A program made the position numbers and the translations under genes. Below are positions 8,476 through 15,407 of a DNA stretch of 53,659 nt, piece by piece. Numbering within the stretch: the stretch's first letter is position 1; each line of letters opens with the position of its first letter. The stretch covers positions 1-53,659 of the forward strand of contig CADEFJ010000009.1 of the NCBI GenBank assembly GCA_902826575.1, in the 5' to 3' direction. The notes under the pieces were generated by a model. It ran no database searches, was not told the DNA's origin, and worked only from the letters and a program-made list of their open reading frames with translations. The DNA comes from an uncultured Pseudomonadota bacterium (lineage in GTDB: Bacteria > Pseudomonadota > Gammaproteobacteria > Steroidobacterales > Steroidobacteraceae).

Positions 8476-9873
8476 TCAGCAGCCCTTGCCGGGATCGACC
8501 CAGCCGCCGATGTCGGCCGCCATCGCGTCAGCCGCGGCGGGGCCCCAGCTGCCCTGCGCATAGGCTTGCGGGGCACCCCCGGCACCCGCGATGACGTGAT
8601 CGACAATGCGCCACGCGGCCTCGATCGAATCCTGGCGCGCGAACAGCGACGGATCGCCGCGCAGCGCGTCACCGATCAGGCGCTCGTAGGCGCTCATCGC
8701 GCCGGTATCCGCATCGCACATCAGCAACTCCTCGTCCTCGCCACGCATCTGCTCACCCGGCGCCTTCGTGCGTACGCCGAGGCCGATCGAAACACGGTCC
8801 GGGCCGAGCCGGAAACGCAAGTGATTCGGATCGTGGGGCGCGGCGTCGAACAGCTGGGGTTCCGCCGCGCGCAACCGCACACTCACCTGCGTTGCGGTGA
8901 GCGCCATGCCCTTGCCCGCGCGCACGAGAAACGGCACGCCGCGCCAGCGCGGCGTATCGATCCCGAAACGCAGCGCCACATAGGTCTCGACAGTCGAAGT
9001 CTTCGCGACGTCCTGCTCGTCACGGTAACCCGCATACTGCCCGCGCACGATGCGCGTGGCATCGAGCGGCGCGATGGCCTCGAGCACCCTGACTTTCTCG
9101 TCGCGTAGCGCATCGCTGTCGTAATGCGCCGGCGGCTCCATCGCGAGCAGCGTCACGACCTGCAGCAGGTGGTTCTGCACGACGTCACGGACCGCACCGA
9201 GTTCCTCGTAGAGTCGACCGCGCCCCTCGACGCCGAATGCTTCGGCCATCGTCAGCTGCACGCTCGCGACATGGTCGCGATTCCAGATCGGCTCGAGGAA
9301 GCGGTTCGCGAAGCGGAAATAGAGCAGGTTCTGCACCGGCTCCTTGCCGAGGAAATGATCGATGCGGAAAATGCGCGGCTCGTCGAACACCTGCGCCAGG
9401 TGGCGGTTCAGGGCCTGCGCCGTGGCAAGATCGCGGCCGAGCGGCTTCTCGACGACGACCCTGGCCGCCCCGCCCGCGCAACCCGATGCACCCAGGTGCG
9501 CGACCACCTCGCCGAACAGGCTCGGCGGAATCGCCAGATAGAAAAGCGGCGCGCGCGCGCCGTCGAGTGCTTCCTTCAGCCCTTCGAATGTGGCTGCATC
9601 CCGATAATCGCCGGCTACATACCGGATGCGCGCCGCGAGCGCCTTGGCCGCCGCGTCGTCGTAGCCTTCCCCCTGCGCACGCAAGCTCGCGCAGACGCGC
9701 TCGCTCAGCCGGTCGGGGGTCCACTCCTCGCGCGCAACGCCGAGCACGCGCCCGTTGAATCGCCCGCGGTGCGCAAGGCCCGCTATCGCCGGGATGATCT
9801 TCTTGAACGCCAGATCGCCGGTGAGGCCGAAGATGACGAGCGCGTCGGAGGTCATCGTGTGAGGGTCCGTCAT
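8476..9873 (-). CDS. zwf: Glucose-6-phosphate 1-dehydrogenase
   Basis: First enzyme of the oxidative pentose phosphate and Entner-Doudoroff routes: glucose-6-phosphate plus NADP to the lactone. 465 residues. Nucleotide-binding [18 protein letters not shown] at the N-terminus (the family GxxGDLA), the active-site signature [13 protein letters not shown] in the middle, EKPLGRDL before it, and the dimerisation beta-sheet in the C-terminal half. The open frame runs on to 10689, but that 272-codon extension is antisense to cbpA and has no resemblance to G6PD. ATG 9873 ([16 protein letters not shown]) has TAGACT 7 bases upstream; ATG 9855 is an alternative. Forms an operon with pgl. Confidence 0.94.
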   Translation of the reverse strand: MTDPHTMTSDALVIFGLTGDLAFKKIIPAIAGLAHRGRFNGRVLGVAREEWTPDRLSERVCASLRAQGEGYDDAAAKALAARIRYVAGDYRDAATFEGLKEALDGARAPLFYLAIPPSLFGEVVAHLGASGCAGGAARVVVEKPLGRDLATAQALNRHLAQVFDEPRIFRIDHFLGKEPVQNLLYFRFANRFLEPIWNRDHVASVQLTMAEAFGVEGRGRLYEELGAVRDVVQNHLLQVVTLLAMEPPAHYDSDALRDEKVRVLEAIAPLDATRIVRGQYAGYRDEQDVAKTSTVETYVALRFGIDTPRWRGVPFLVRAGKGMALTATQVSVRLRAAEPQLFDAAPHDPNHLRFRLGPDRVSIGLGVRTKAPGEQMRGEDEELLMCDADTGAMSAYERLIGDALRGDPSLFARQDSIEAAWRIVDHVIAGAGGAPQAYAQGSWGPAAADAMAADIGGWVDPGKGC

Positions 9874-9880
9874 GGACGCC

Positions 9881-9886
9881 AGTCTA
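9881..9886 (-). promoter_or_regulatory. Candidate -10 (TAGACT) for leaderless zwf-pgl transcript
   Basis: TAGACT on the minus strand ends 7 bases before the zwf ATG at 9873. A weak -35-like TTGCGC sits about 20 bases further upstream, a longer spacer than usual. No ribosome binding site is present between. Confidence 0.42.
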
Positions 9887-10041
9887 ACGGCCATTCCCCG
9901 CCATGGGCGCAAGGAGGATAGTGTTCGCACGGCGCCCCTGTCACGGCTGTGGTGAGTGCGATCGGCGGACTCCAGGAGCGCACAGGCGCACCCATGGATT
10001 CGCGATACACTGGCTGACATCGCAGTGCCGGACACGTCCCG

Positions 10042-10971
10042 ATGGAGTTCAAGGACTACTACGCGACGATGGGCGTCCCGCGCGACGCCACGCCCGCGCA
10101 GATCAAGCAGGCCTATCGGAAACTCGCGCGGCGGTATCACCCGGATGTGAGCAAGGAGCCAGACGCCGAGGCGCGTTTCAAGGAAGTCGGCGAGGCCTAC
10201 GAGGTGCTGCGCGATCCGGACAAGCGTGCCGCCTACGACCAGCTCGGCAGTGGCCCGCGCCCGGGGGAACAATTCCGTCCGCCACCCGACTGGGGTGCGG
10301 GATTCGATTTCCGCCATGACGCGAGGCAGGCGGGCGGCGAGGGGCCAGGCTTCGCATTCGAGGGTGATCCCAGTGAGTTCTTCGAGGCCTTGTTCGGCCG
10401 CGCCGGCGGCGCGCAGGGGCGGGCACACCGCGCGCGCGAACGGGGCGCGGATCATCATGCGCGCGTCATCATCGATCTCGCCGCGTCGCTCGAGGGCGGC
10501 ACGCGCACGCTGACGGTGGGCGGGCGCACCCTCAACGTCAAGATTCCAAAGGGCATCCAGGCCGGCCAGCACATCCGGCTTGCCGGACAAGGAGAGCAAC
10601 TGCCCGGTGAGGCCAGGGCCGGTGACCTCCTGCTCGAGGTGAGCTTTGCGCCGCACCCCCTGTTCCGGCCCGAGGGTCGCGACCTGCATTTCGATCTGCC
10701 CATCGCACCTTGGGAGGCCGCGCTCGGTGCCTCGGTGGCGGTACCGACGCCCGAAGGTCCGGTGTCGCTGCAGGTGCCACCGGGCTCCCGGGCCGGCACG
10801 CGCCTGCGCCTGCGCGGCCGGGGCTTGCCCGCGCGTCCGCCCGGCGATCTTTATGCCACGCTGCAGATCGCGCTGCCGCCAGCCGACACTCCAGCGACAC
10901 GCGCGGCCTATGAGGCCTTCGCGGCCGCGACGCCGTTCAACCCCAGATCTTCCCTTGGAGCAGGATCATGA
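10042..10971 (+). CDS. cbpA: Curved-DNA-binding J-domain protein CbpA
   Basis: Type II DnaJ-family co-chaperone, 309 residues, cooperating with DnaK and, in E. coli, binding curved DNA in the nucleoid. J domain 3-70 with the essential HPD in [11 protein letters not shown] and the KxxAxxYDQLG helix; a Gly/Phe-rich linker (about 75-125); no zinc-finger CxxCxGxG repeats; then two beta-barrel C-terminal domains ([54 protein letters not shown]). ATG 10042 begins directly at [12 protein letters not shown]. The upstream TACACT at 10006-10011 could be its -10. The stop overlaps the cbpM start (ATGA), the usual cbpAM arrangement. Confidence 0.94.
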   Translation: MEFKDYYATMGVPRDATPAQIKQAYRKLARRYHPDVSKEPDAEARFKEVGEAYEVLRDPDKRAAYDQLGSGPRPGEQFRPPPDWGAGFDFRHDARQAGGEGPGFAFEGDPSEFFEALFGRAGGAQGRAHRARERGADHHARVIIDLAASLEGGTRTLTVGGRTLNVKIPKGIQAGQHIRLAGQGEQLPGEARAGDLLLEVSFAPHPLFRPEGRDLHFDLPIAPWEAALGASVAVPTPEGPVSLQVPPGSRAGTRLRLRGRGLPARPPGDLYATLQIALPPADTPATRAAYEAFAAATPFNPRSSLGAGS

Positions 10972-11285
10972 CCATGCAGAGCCTGTCGGTGACCCTGGGC
11001 CGCATCGTCGAGGAAGAGGAAGCCCTGAACGTGGATGAGCTCAGTCGTCTCTGTGCAGTCGAGCAATCGTTCATCCTCGAGTTGGTGCAGGAGGGTGTGC
11101 TCGAATCCCAGGGCGCCGCCGAGTCGCGCTTCGTGGGACGCTCGCTGCGCCGGGCGCGACTCGCGGTGAGGCTGCGGCGCGATCTCGGCATCAACGTCGC
11201 CGGCGCGGCCCTGGCCATCGAACTGCTGGAACGCATCGAGACGCTCGAACGGTACCAGGACAGCTTCCCCGGAGGTGCAAGATGA
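10968..11285 (+). CDS. cbpM: CbpA modulator CbpM
   Basis: A 105-residue MerR-like protein that in E. coli binds the J domain of CbpA and blocks both its DNA-binding and co-chaperone activities. It has the expected short helix-turn-helix-like layout: an N-terminal acidic stretch (IVEEEEALNVDELSRLCAVE), LVQEGVLESQG, then RRARLAVRLRRDLGINVAGAALAIELLERIETLE. Length and order match the family. Its ATG overlaps the cbpA stop, giving translational coupling and a controlled CbpA:CbpM ratio; its own stop overlaps the next gene, so the two following genes are probably co-transcribed. Confidence 0.88.
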   Translation: MTMQSLSVTLGRIVEEEEALNVDELSRLCAVEQSFILELVQEGVLESQGAAESRFVGRSLRRARLAVRLRRDLGINVAGAALAIELLERIETLERYQDSFPGGAR

Positions 11286-12007
11286 TCACCGATACCCAGT
11301 CCGGCACGAACATCAACGAAGTGGCCGACGGCATCTACCGGATCAATACGCCGGTCGCCATTCCGGGCGGCCCGGGCAAGTTCAATTTCAATCAGTACCT
11401 GATCGTGGACGATGCGCCGATGTTGTTCCACACCGGCCAGCGACAGTTGTTTGCGCTGGTGCAGGCAGCGATGAATACCGTGCTGCCCGTCGATCGCCTG
11501 CGATTTATCGGGCTTTCGCATTTCGAGGCCGACGAGTGCGGGGCGCTGAATTTGTTCCTGGCCGCAGCGCCGCAGGCCGCGCCTGTCTGCGGCCAGGTGG
11601 CTGCCATGGTCGCCATCAACGATTTTGCCGAGCGCGCGCCGCGCATCCTCGCGGACGGCGAAAGCCTGTCACTCGGTCGCCACGTGATGCGCTGGTTCGA
11701 CACGCCGCACACCCCGCATTCCTGGGAGTGTGGCCTCGCGATGGACATGACGACCCGCACATTCTTCTGCGGCGACCTGTTCACGCAAGGCGGCGCCGGC
11801 GAAGTGGCGATCACCGAGTCCGACATCCTCGGACCCAGCGAGAGCTTCCGCGTGGCGATGGACTACTATGCGCATTCACCGCAAACGGGCGCGATCCTGG
11901 AACGCCTCGCCGGCGAGCAACCGACGACGCTCGCCTGCATGCACGGCAGCGCGTGGCGCGGCGACGGCGCGAAATTGCTGCGCGCGCTGTCCGCATCCCT
12001 GGCTTGA
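11282..12007 (+). CDS. MBL-fold protein, oxygen-binding diiron (ODP)-like
   Basis: A 241-residue metallo-beta-lactamase-fold protein of the type found in flavodiiron proteins, but without a flavodoxin domain. The first metal motif reads SHFEADECGA, that is H-x-E-x-D-E, so it keeps the Glu that distinguishes diiron oxygen reductases from zinc hydrolases, with Glu in place of the second His. Further ligands: His in DTPHTPHSWECG, Asp in FFCGDLFTQGG, His in ACMHGSAW. Likely role: an iron-dependent oxygen- or NO-linked activity or sensor; the redox partner is not evident. Its start overlaps cbpM by 4 bases (ATGA). Family assignment is solid, catalytic function is inference. Confidence 0.8.
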   Translation: MITDTQSGTNINEVADGIYRINTPVAIPGGPGKFNFNQYLIVDDAPMLFHTGQRQLFALVQAAMNTVLPVDRLRFIGLSHFEADECGALNLFLAAAPQAAPVCGQVAAMVAINDFAERAPRILADGESLSLGRHVMRWFDTPHTPHSWECGLAMDMTTRTFFCGDLFTQGGAGEVAITESDILGPSESFRVAMDYYAHSPQTGAILERLAGEQPTTLACMHGSAWRGDGAKLLRALSASLA

Positions 12008-12034
12008 GCGGCCCGGAAACACTGGAGGTACGTC

Positions 12035-12469
12035 ATGACCAGCGAGAAGACATACGACGGGGGCTGCTTCTGCGGCGCAGTGCAGTTCACGGTGACCGGC
12101 GAGCCGGCCGCGATGGGCTACTGCCACTGCGACTCGTGTCGCCATTGGTCGGCCGGACCGGTCAACGCCTTCACGCTCTGGGCGCCGGCTGCGCTGCGGA
12201 TCACACGCGGCGCCGACGGCATCGGCGCGTACAACAAGACGCCGGCCAGCATTCGCAAATGGTGCAAGAACTGCGGCGGGCACCTGTTCACCGAGCACCC
12301 GCAATGGAACCTCGTGGATGTCTATGCAGCCCTGATTCCCGGCTTTCCGTACCAGGCCGGCGTCCACGTCCACTATCAAGAGACGCGCCTGCCGATGAAG
12401 GATGGCCTGCCCAAGTTCAAGGACATCCCGGCGGAGATGGGTGGCTCAGGGGCCCTGCTCGCCGAATAG
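12035..12469 (+). CDS. GFA family zinc protein
   Basis: A 144-residue member of the GFA family, named for glutathione-dependent formaldehyde-activating enzyme. Zinc ligands are visible as GGCFCGAVQF, GYCHCDSCRHWS and WCKNCGGHLF, the normal order. The family is broad, and most members have no shown activity with S-hydroxymethylglutathione, so the name gives the fold rather than a reaction. A GGAGG precedes the ATG by about 6 bases. The gene follows the ODP-like gene by 27 bases on the same strand and is probably the end of the cbpA operon. Its stop lies one base from the 3' end of the tRNA gene on the opposite strand. Confidence 0.85.
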   Translation: MTSEKTYDGGCFCGAVQFTVTGEPAAMGYCHCDSCRHWSAGPVNAFTLWAPAALRITRGADGIGAYNKTPASIRKWCKNCGGHLFTEHPQWNLVDVYAALIPGFPYQAGVHVHYQETRLPMKDGLPKFKDIPAEMGGSGALLAE

Positions 12470-12470
12470 C

Positions 12471-12547
12471 TGGCGCGCCCGGAGAGATTCGAACTCCCGA
12501 CCCTCAGGTTCGAAGCCTGATGCTCTATCCGGCTGAGCTACGGGCGC
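12471..12547 (-). tRNA. tRNA-Arg(TCG)
   Basis: The minus strand folds as a 77-base tRNA with encoded CCA. Acceptor GCGCCCG pairs with CGGGCGC, the anticodon stem TCAGG/CCTGA encloses loop CTTCGAA with anticodon TCG, and the T arm carries GTTCGAATC. The discriminator base is G. Reads CGA codons. A CATATT hexamer (12558-12563, minus) about 10 bases upstream could be its -10. It lies in the 112-base interval between the GFA gene and the regulator; no integrase or att-like repeat is seen beside it. Confidence 0.96.
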
Positions 12548-12581
12548 GAGACGCGCAATATGCCTATCGCGCGCAATGGAG

Positions 12582-13241
12582 TCACGCGTCGCGTGCCGAC
12601 GCATCGCGGGGCAGGAAGCGGAAGCGGCACACGTGGCCGCCCTTCGCCATGCATTCGTGCAGCTCGACTTTCTTGCCGGTGTAGCTCGTCATCAATGCGA
12701 GATCGAACTGGCAGACTGCGCTGTTCTGCATCGCGAGCGCGTGGAATACGCAGTTGTCGGCTTCGATCGTCGGCGCGCCGCCGACATCGCGGACCTTGCG
12801 CGCGTCATAGCCGAGCTGGTCCATGAGCGTCGAGAGGTCCTCGACCTTGTCGTGCCCGCTCGCGCCCGTAAGCGCTGGCGCTGGCGCGGGCAGTTGCGCG
12901 ACAACGGTTGCGGCAATGCGTCCGAGGCGCGTGCGCAGGCCCGCCGTCCCATGTTCCTGCGCAATGGCTTCGACGAGCAGGCGGGCGAACCAGGAGTAAC
13001 GCCGGGGAAAGACTTCGCGGCCAGCCTCGGTGAGCACGTGCAGACGCACGGGCCGCCCGCCGGTTTCGCGCTCCGCGCCCGGCTCGACGAGCCCGTCGCG
13101 CATAAGCGCGGCCAGGTGCTGGCGCACCGCAGTACGCGTGACGCCGAGCGCCTGAACCAGTTCGTCGACCGAGGCGCCCGCCTTGTTCCTGAGCAGGTGC
13201 CGTAACAGGCGACGGCGGCGATCACCGAAGAGTTCATCCAT
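12582..13241 (-). CDS. Winged-helix regulator with four C-terminal cysteines (SufR-like)
   Basis: A 219-residue transcription regulator. The N-terminal winged helix-turn-helix (about 5-75; VDELVQALGVTRTAVRQHLAALMRDGLVEP, then a GGRPVRLHVLTEAG wing) is of the ArsR/SufR kind. The C-terminal half ends with Cys164, Cys177, Cys197 and Cys205 (spacing C-x12-C-x19-C-x7-C), a layout suited to an iron-sulfur cluster; SufR has a comparable C-x12-C first pair. So the protein may sense cluster status, oxygen or redox. It is divergent from the exported protein at 13320 with a 78-base AT-rich spacer holding a direct repeat, so it probably controls that promoter and its own. The cluster is inference; the DNA-binding domain is clear. 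Confidence 0.8.
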   Translation of the reverse strand: MDELFGDRRRRLLRHLLRNKAGASVDELVQALGVTRTAVRQHLAALMRDGLVEPGAERETGGRPVRLHVLTEAGREVFPRRYSWFARLLVEAIAQEHGTAGLRTRLGRIAATVVAQLPAPAPALTGASGHDKVEDLSTLMDQLGYDARKVRDVGGAPTIEADNCVFHALAMQNSAVCQFDLALMTSYTGKKVELHECMAKGGHVCRFRFLPRDASARDA

Positions 13242-13253
13242 GCTTTTGGCATA

Positions 13254-13273
13254 TTAGTATTTCTTTAGTGTTT
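13254..13273. promoter_or_regulatory. Direct repeat TTAGTRTTT, candidate operator
   Basis: TTAGTATTT (13254-13262) and TTAGTGTTT (13265-13273) are spaced 11 bases start to start, one DNA turn, in an AT-rich island between the divergent regulator and exported-protein genes. This position and spacing suit a dimeric winged-helix regulator. On the minus strand a TAATAT lies 9 bases before the regulator ATG. Confidence 0.45.
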
Positions 13274-13319
13274 TTGCGAGCGTAAAACATGGATTCATCA
13301 ACCAACCCGGAGAGTACCC

Positions 13320-14009
13320 ATGAAAGCGCTACTGCCCACCCTGCTCGCCACCGCACTTGCGACTGCCGTGCCTGGCCTCGCCAGCGCATCCACGCAGCAC
13401 GCCAGCGCTGCCGCGACCGCGGCCGCGACCGCCACCACGGCAACTACCCCTGCCGCCGCCACCGTACCTGTCAAGGTCGCCGCGACCCGCAACGCGCTGC
13501 GCGACCTGTGGATCGGCCACGTCTTCTGGGTGCGCAACGTCGTCGTCGCCCGTTATGACGACAACAGCGCCGCCGCCAGGGCTGCCGAGGCGCAGGTGGT
13601 CGCGAACGCCAAGGCCATCGCCGGTGCGATCGAGCCGTTCTATGGCAAGGCCGCCTCCGACAAGCTGTTCGGTCTGCTCGCTGGCCACTGGGGCGCGATC
13701 AGTGACCACATCGACGCCACGAAGAAGGGCTCGAAGGCCGGCCAGGACGCCGCGACCGCGAAGCTCCTCGCCAACGCGAACGAGATCGCCGATTTCCTCG
13801 CCGGCGCCAATCCCAACTGGCCGGTGGGTACCTTGCGGGGGCTTCTTTCGGCGCACGGCGCGCACCACATCCAGCAGGACCAGCAGCTGCACGACGGTCA
13901 GTACGACGCCGAGGCGCGCAACTGGGCGGCGATGTCGGCGCACATGTACGTGATCGCCGACGCGTTGGCCGACGGGCTCGCGGCGCAGTTCCCCGACAAA
14001 TTCCGCTGA
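13320..14009 (+). CDS. Exported protein of unknown function
   Basis: A 229-residue exported protein. Signal peptide 1-24 (ending LASAS), then an Ala/Thr-rich low-complexity stretch (about 25-50), then two related helical segments: LRDLWIGHVFWVRNVVVARY and, later, LRGLLSAHGAHHIQQDQQLHDGQY, each followed by a helical stretch. Conserved-looking His and Trp residues (GHVFW, GHWGAISDH, HGAHH) hint at metal or haem binding, but no known motif is complete. I do not recognise the family. It begins 78 bases from the divergent cysteine-rich regulator and has GGAGAG about 7 bases before the ATG. The first of three consecutive exported orphans. Confidence 0.75.
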   Translation: MKALLPTLLATALATAVPGLASASTQHASAAATAAATATTATTPAAATVPVKVAATRNALRDLWIGHVFWVRNVVVARYDDNSAAARAAEAQVVANAKAIAGAIEPFYGKAASDKLFGLLAGHWGAISDHIDATKKGSKAGQDAATAKLLANANEIADFLAGANPNWPVGTLRGLLSAHGAHHIQQDQQLHDGQYDAEARNWAAMSAHMYVIADALADGLAAQFPDKFR

Positions 14010-14026
14010 GCGCAACCCTGCGCGCC

Positions 14027-14032
14027 TATACT
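14027..14032 (+). promoter_or_regulatory. Candidate -10 (TATACT) for 14072 gene
   Basis: TATACT stands 39 bases before the ATG at 14072, in the 62-base gap after the preceding gene, and gives a leader of about 33 bases containing the AGGGGAA ribosome binding site. No matching -35 is seen. Confidence 0.4.
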
Positions 14033-14071
14033 GGCCGGCAAGATCGGCCATCCAGGCCGGCAGGGGAAAAC

Positions 14072-14827
14072 ATGAACAAGGGAACTGTCATGGCGGCGGC
14101 GATGGCGTCGCTCGTCTCGGGATGGCTGTCCGGCGCAGCGCTCGCGCAGGACAAGCCTCCCGAGACGTTCATTTACTCCACCTACTTCAAGTGTGACGTG
14201 GCCCGGCAGGAGCGCGCCGACGAGATCATGAAGGAACTGCAGAAGCCACTTTGGGACGCTGCGGTCGACGACGGAACCGTGGCCTCCTGGGGCTGGCTCG
14301 TCCACCACACGGGCGGTGGATGGCGTCGTGCGCAGTACTTCGGCGCAAGCAGCCTCGAGGCGCTGCTGGCGGCGCAGAAAAAACTCGGCGACCAGGCCGA
14401 CGCGAAGAACAGCAAGCTCGGGGCCGAGTTCGCCGCGATCTGCAATGCGCACGACGACTACATCTGGAGGGCCGTCGCGGGCAAGGGCAACGAGGGGTCG
14501 CGTGGCGGTGCAAGCTTCTCGGTGTACTACACCTGCGACCAGAGCCGCGAGGATGAGGTGGATGCGCTCGTCAAACAGGTATTCGCGCCGATGTATGACC
14601 AGCTCGTCCAGGACGGCACACTGAAGTCCTGGGGCTGGAATGAGCACATCGTCGGCGCGCAGTATCGCCGGCTCTCGACGATCACCACGGCCGACGTGCC
14701 CTCGCTGCTGAAGGCACGCACTGCGGTGGTCGAGGCACTTCAGAAGAACCCGCTGTCGCGCAGTTTCGACGCGCTGTGCGGGTCGCACGCCGACTACATC
14801 TGGGAGATCGGCGCCGAAAGGCCCTGA
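14072..14827 (+). CDS. Exported protein with tandem duplicated domain
   Basis: A 251-residue exported protein: signal peptide 1-25 ending AALAQ, then two copies of one approximately 100-residue unit (about 34-134 and 148-247). Each copy has F-x-Y-[ST]-x-Y-[FY]-x-CD, a helix, DGT[VL].SWGW, an alpha/beta segment and C-x-x-H-x-DYIW at the end. The Cys pairs are 41/124 and 155/236, so each unit may hold a disulfide. The alternating pattern resembles a dimeric alpha-beta barrel fused head to tail, but I cannot name a family. Good ribosome binding site (AGGGG) before ATG 14072. Divergence between the copies shows the duplication is old. Confidence 0.8.
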   Translation: MNKGTVMAAAMASLVSGWLSGAALAQDKPPETFIYSTYFKCDVARQERADEIMKELQKPLWDAAVDDGTVASWGWLVHHTGGGWRRAQYFGASSLEALLAAQKKLGDQADAKNSKLGAEFAAICNAHDDYIWRAVAGKGNEGSRGGASFSVYYTCDQSREDEVDALVKQVFAPMYDQLVQDGTLKSWGWNEHIVGAQYRRLSTITTADVPSLLKARTAVVEALQKNPLSRSFDALCGSHADYIWEIGAERP

Positions 14828-14891
14828 GGTGCGCCAACGGGAATGGCCGCTGAACCCAGCCTGAACGCGGCAAATGTGGCCTCGGGGGGGA

Positions 14892-14916
14892 GGCAGGCCC
14901 TAATATAGGGCCTGCC
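14892..14916 (+). repeat. 11-bp stem-loop with TAATAT at its tip
   Basis: GGCAGGCCCTA and TAGGGCCTGCC form a perfect 11-bp inverted repeat around a 3-base loop. The tip contains TAATAT (14901-14906), a plausible -10 for the gene at 14945. No T-run follows, so it is a weak intrinsic terminator; an operator overlapping a promoter is the alternative. Confidence 0.6.
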
Positions 14917-14944
14917 CTCCTACTCCGACCCGAGGATGTCATCC

Positions 14945-15313
14945 ATGAAGCTGTTGATTGCCGCCGCAACACTCGCCCTTGCCGTCATCGGCGGACCCGT
15001 CTACGCGGCCTGCACCTATCCGACGAGCCCGGACAAGATACCAAACGGCGCCACCGCGTCGATGGAAGACATGCTCGCAGCCAAGAAGCAGGTGGAGCAG
15101 TACAACAAGGATATGAACGCCTACATGTCGTGCATCAAGCTAGAGTACGACTCTCAGGTCGCGAGCAACGACGGCACGCTCACCGCCGAGCAAAAGGCGG
15201 AACTCGAGAAGCGCCAGGTGCAGAAGCACAACGCCGCGGTCGACGAGCTCGAAGCTGTCGCCGGTCGCTTCAACGAGCAGGTCAAGGCTTACAAGGCCGC
15301 AAACGCCAAGTAA
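14945..15313 (+). CDS. Small exported protein, coiled-coil
   Basis: A 122-residue secreted protein with signal peptide 1-22 (MKLLIAAATLALAVIGG, cut near YAA). The mature part is helical and charged, with two Cys (CTYPT at the start and MSCIKLEYDS) and repeated QVEQYNKDMNAYM / RQVQKHNAAVDELEAV heptad-like stretches; a short coiled coil or periplasmic chaperone-like fold is possible. No family recognised. An ATG lies at 14936, but a GAGG abuts it directly; the same GAGG is about 8 bases before ATG 14945, which I therefore prefer. Third in the run of exported unknowns. Confidence 0.75.
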   Translation: MKLLIAAATLALAVIGGPVYAACTYPTSPDKIPNGATASMEDMLAAKKQVEQYNKDMNAYMSCIKLEYDSQVASNDGTLTAEQKAELEKRQVQKHNAAVDELEAVAGRFNEQVKAYKAANAK

Positions 15314-15335
15314 CACCCGCATTGCGCCAGGTGCG

Positions 15336-15351
15336 ACCCGCGATCGCGGGT
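15336..15351. repeat. Perfect 16-bp palindrome upstream of moaA
   Basis: ACCCGCGATCGCGGGT is a perfect palindrome in the 94-base gap between the small exported gene and moaA. It could be a terminator stem for the former (no T-run) or an operator for the molybdenum cofactor operon. Confidence 0.5.
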
Positions 15352-15395
15352 TGACCCTGCGCAAGCGATCGCTGTACCTGCGCGGCCACGGGCGC

Positions 15396-15401
15396 GACAA
15401 T
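15396..15401 (+). promoter_or_regulatory. Candidate -10 (GACAAT) for leaderless moaA operon
   Basis: GACAAT is exactly 6 bases before the moaA ATG at 15408 (GCCCAC between), leaving no room for a ribosome binding site. No consensus -35 or MoCo-riboswitch-like leader fits in this gap. Confidence 0.4.
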
Positions 15402-15407
15402 GCCCAC

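Noticed and set aside
9874-10689. A 272-codon N-terminal extension of zwf running through the cbpA gene.
   Set aside because: G6PD homologues start at the nucleotide-binding motif, the extension has no resemblance to anything, and ATG 9873 has its own promoter-like hexamer.
12471-12547. tRNA-Arg as an attachment site of an integrated element.
   Set aside because: No integrase, no direct repeat of the tRNA 3' end and no change in gene content is seen next to it.
15314-15407. A molybdenum cofactor riboswitch before moaA.
   Set aside because: The gap is only 94 bases, lacks the multi-helix MoCo motif, and the -10 hexamer 6 bases before the ATG suggests no leader at all.
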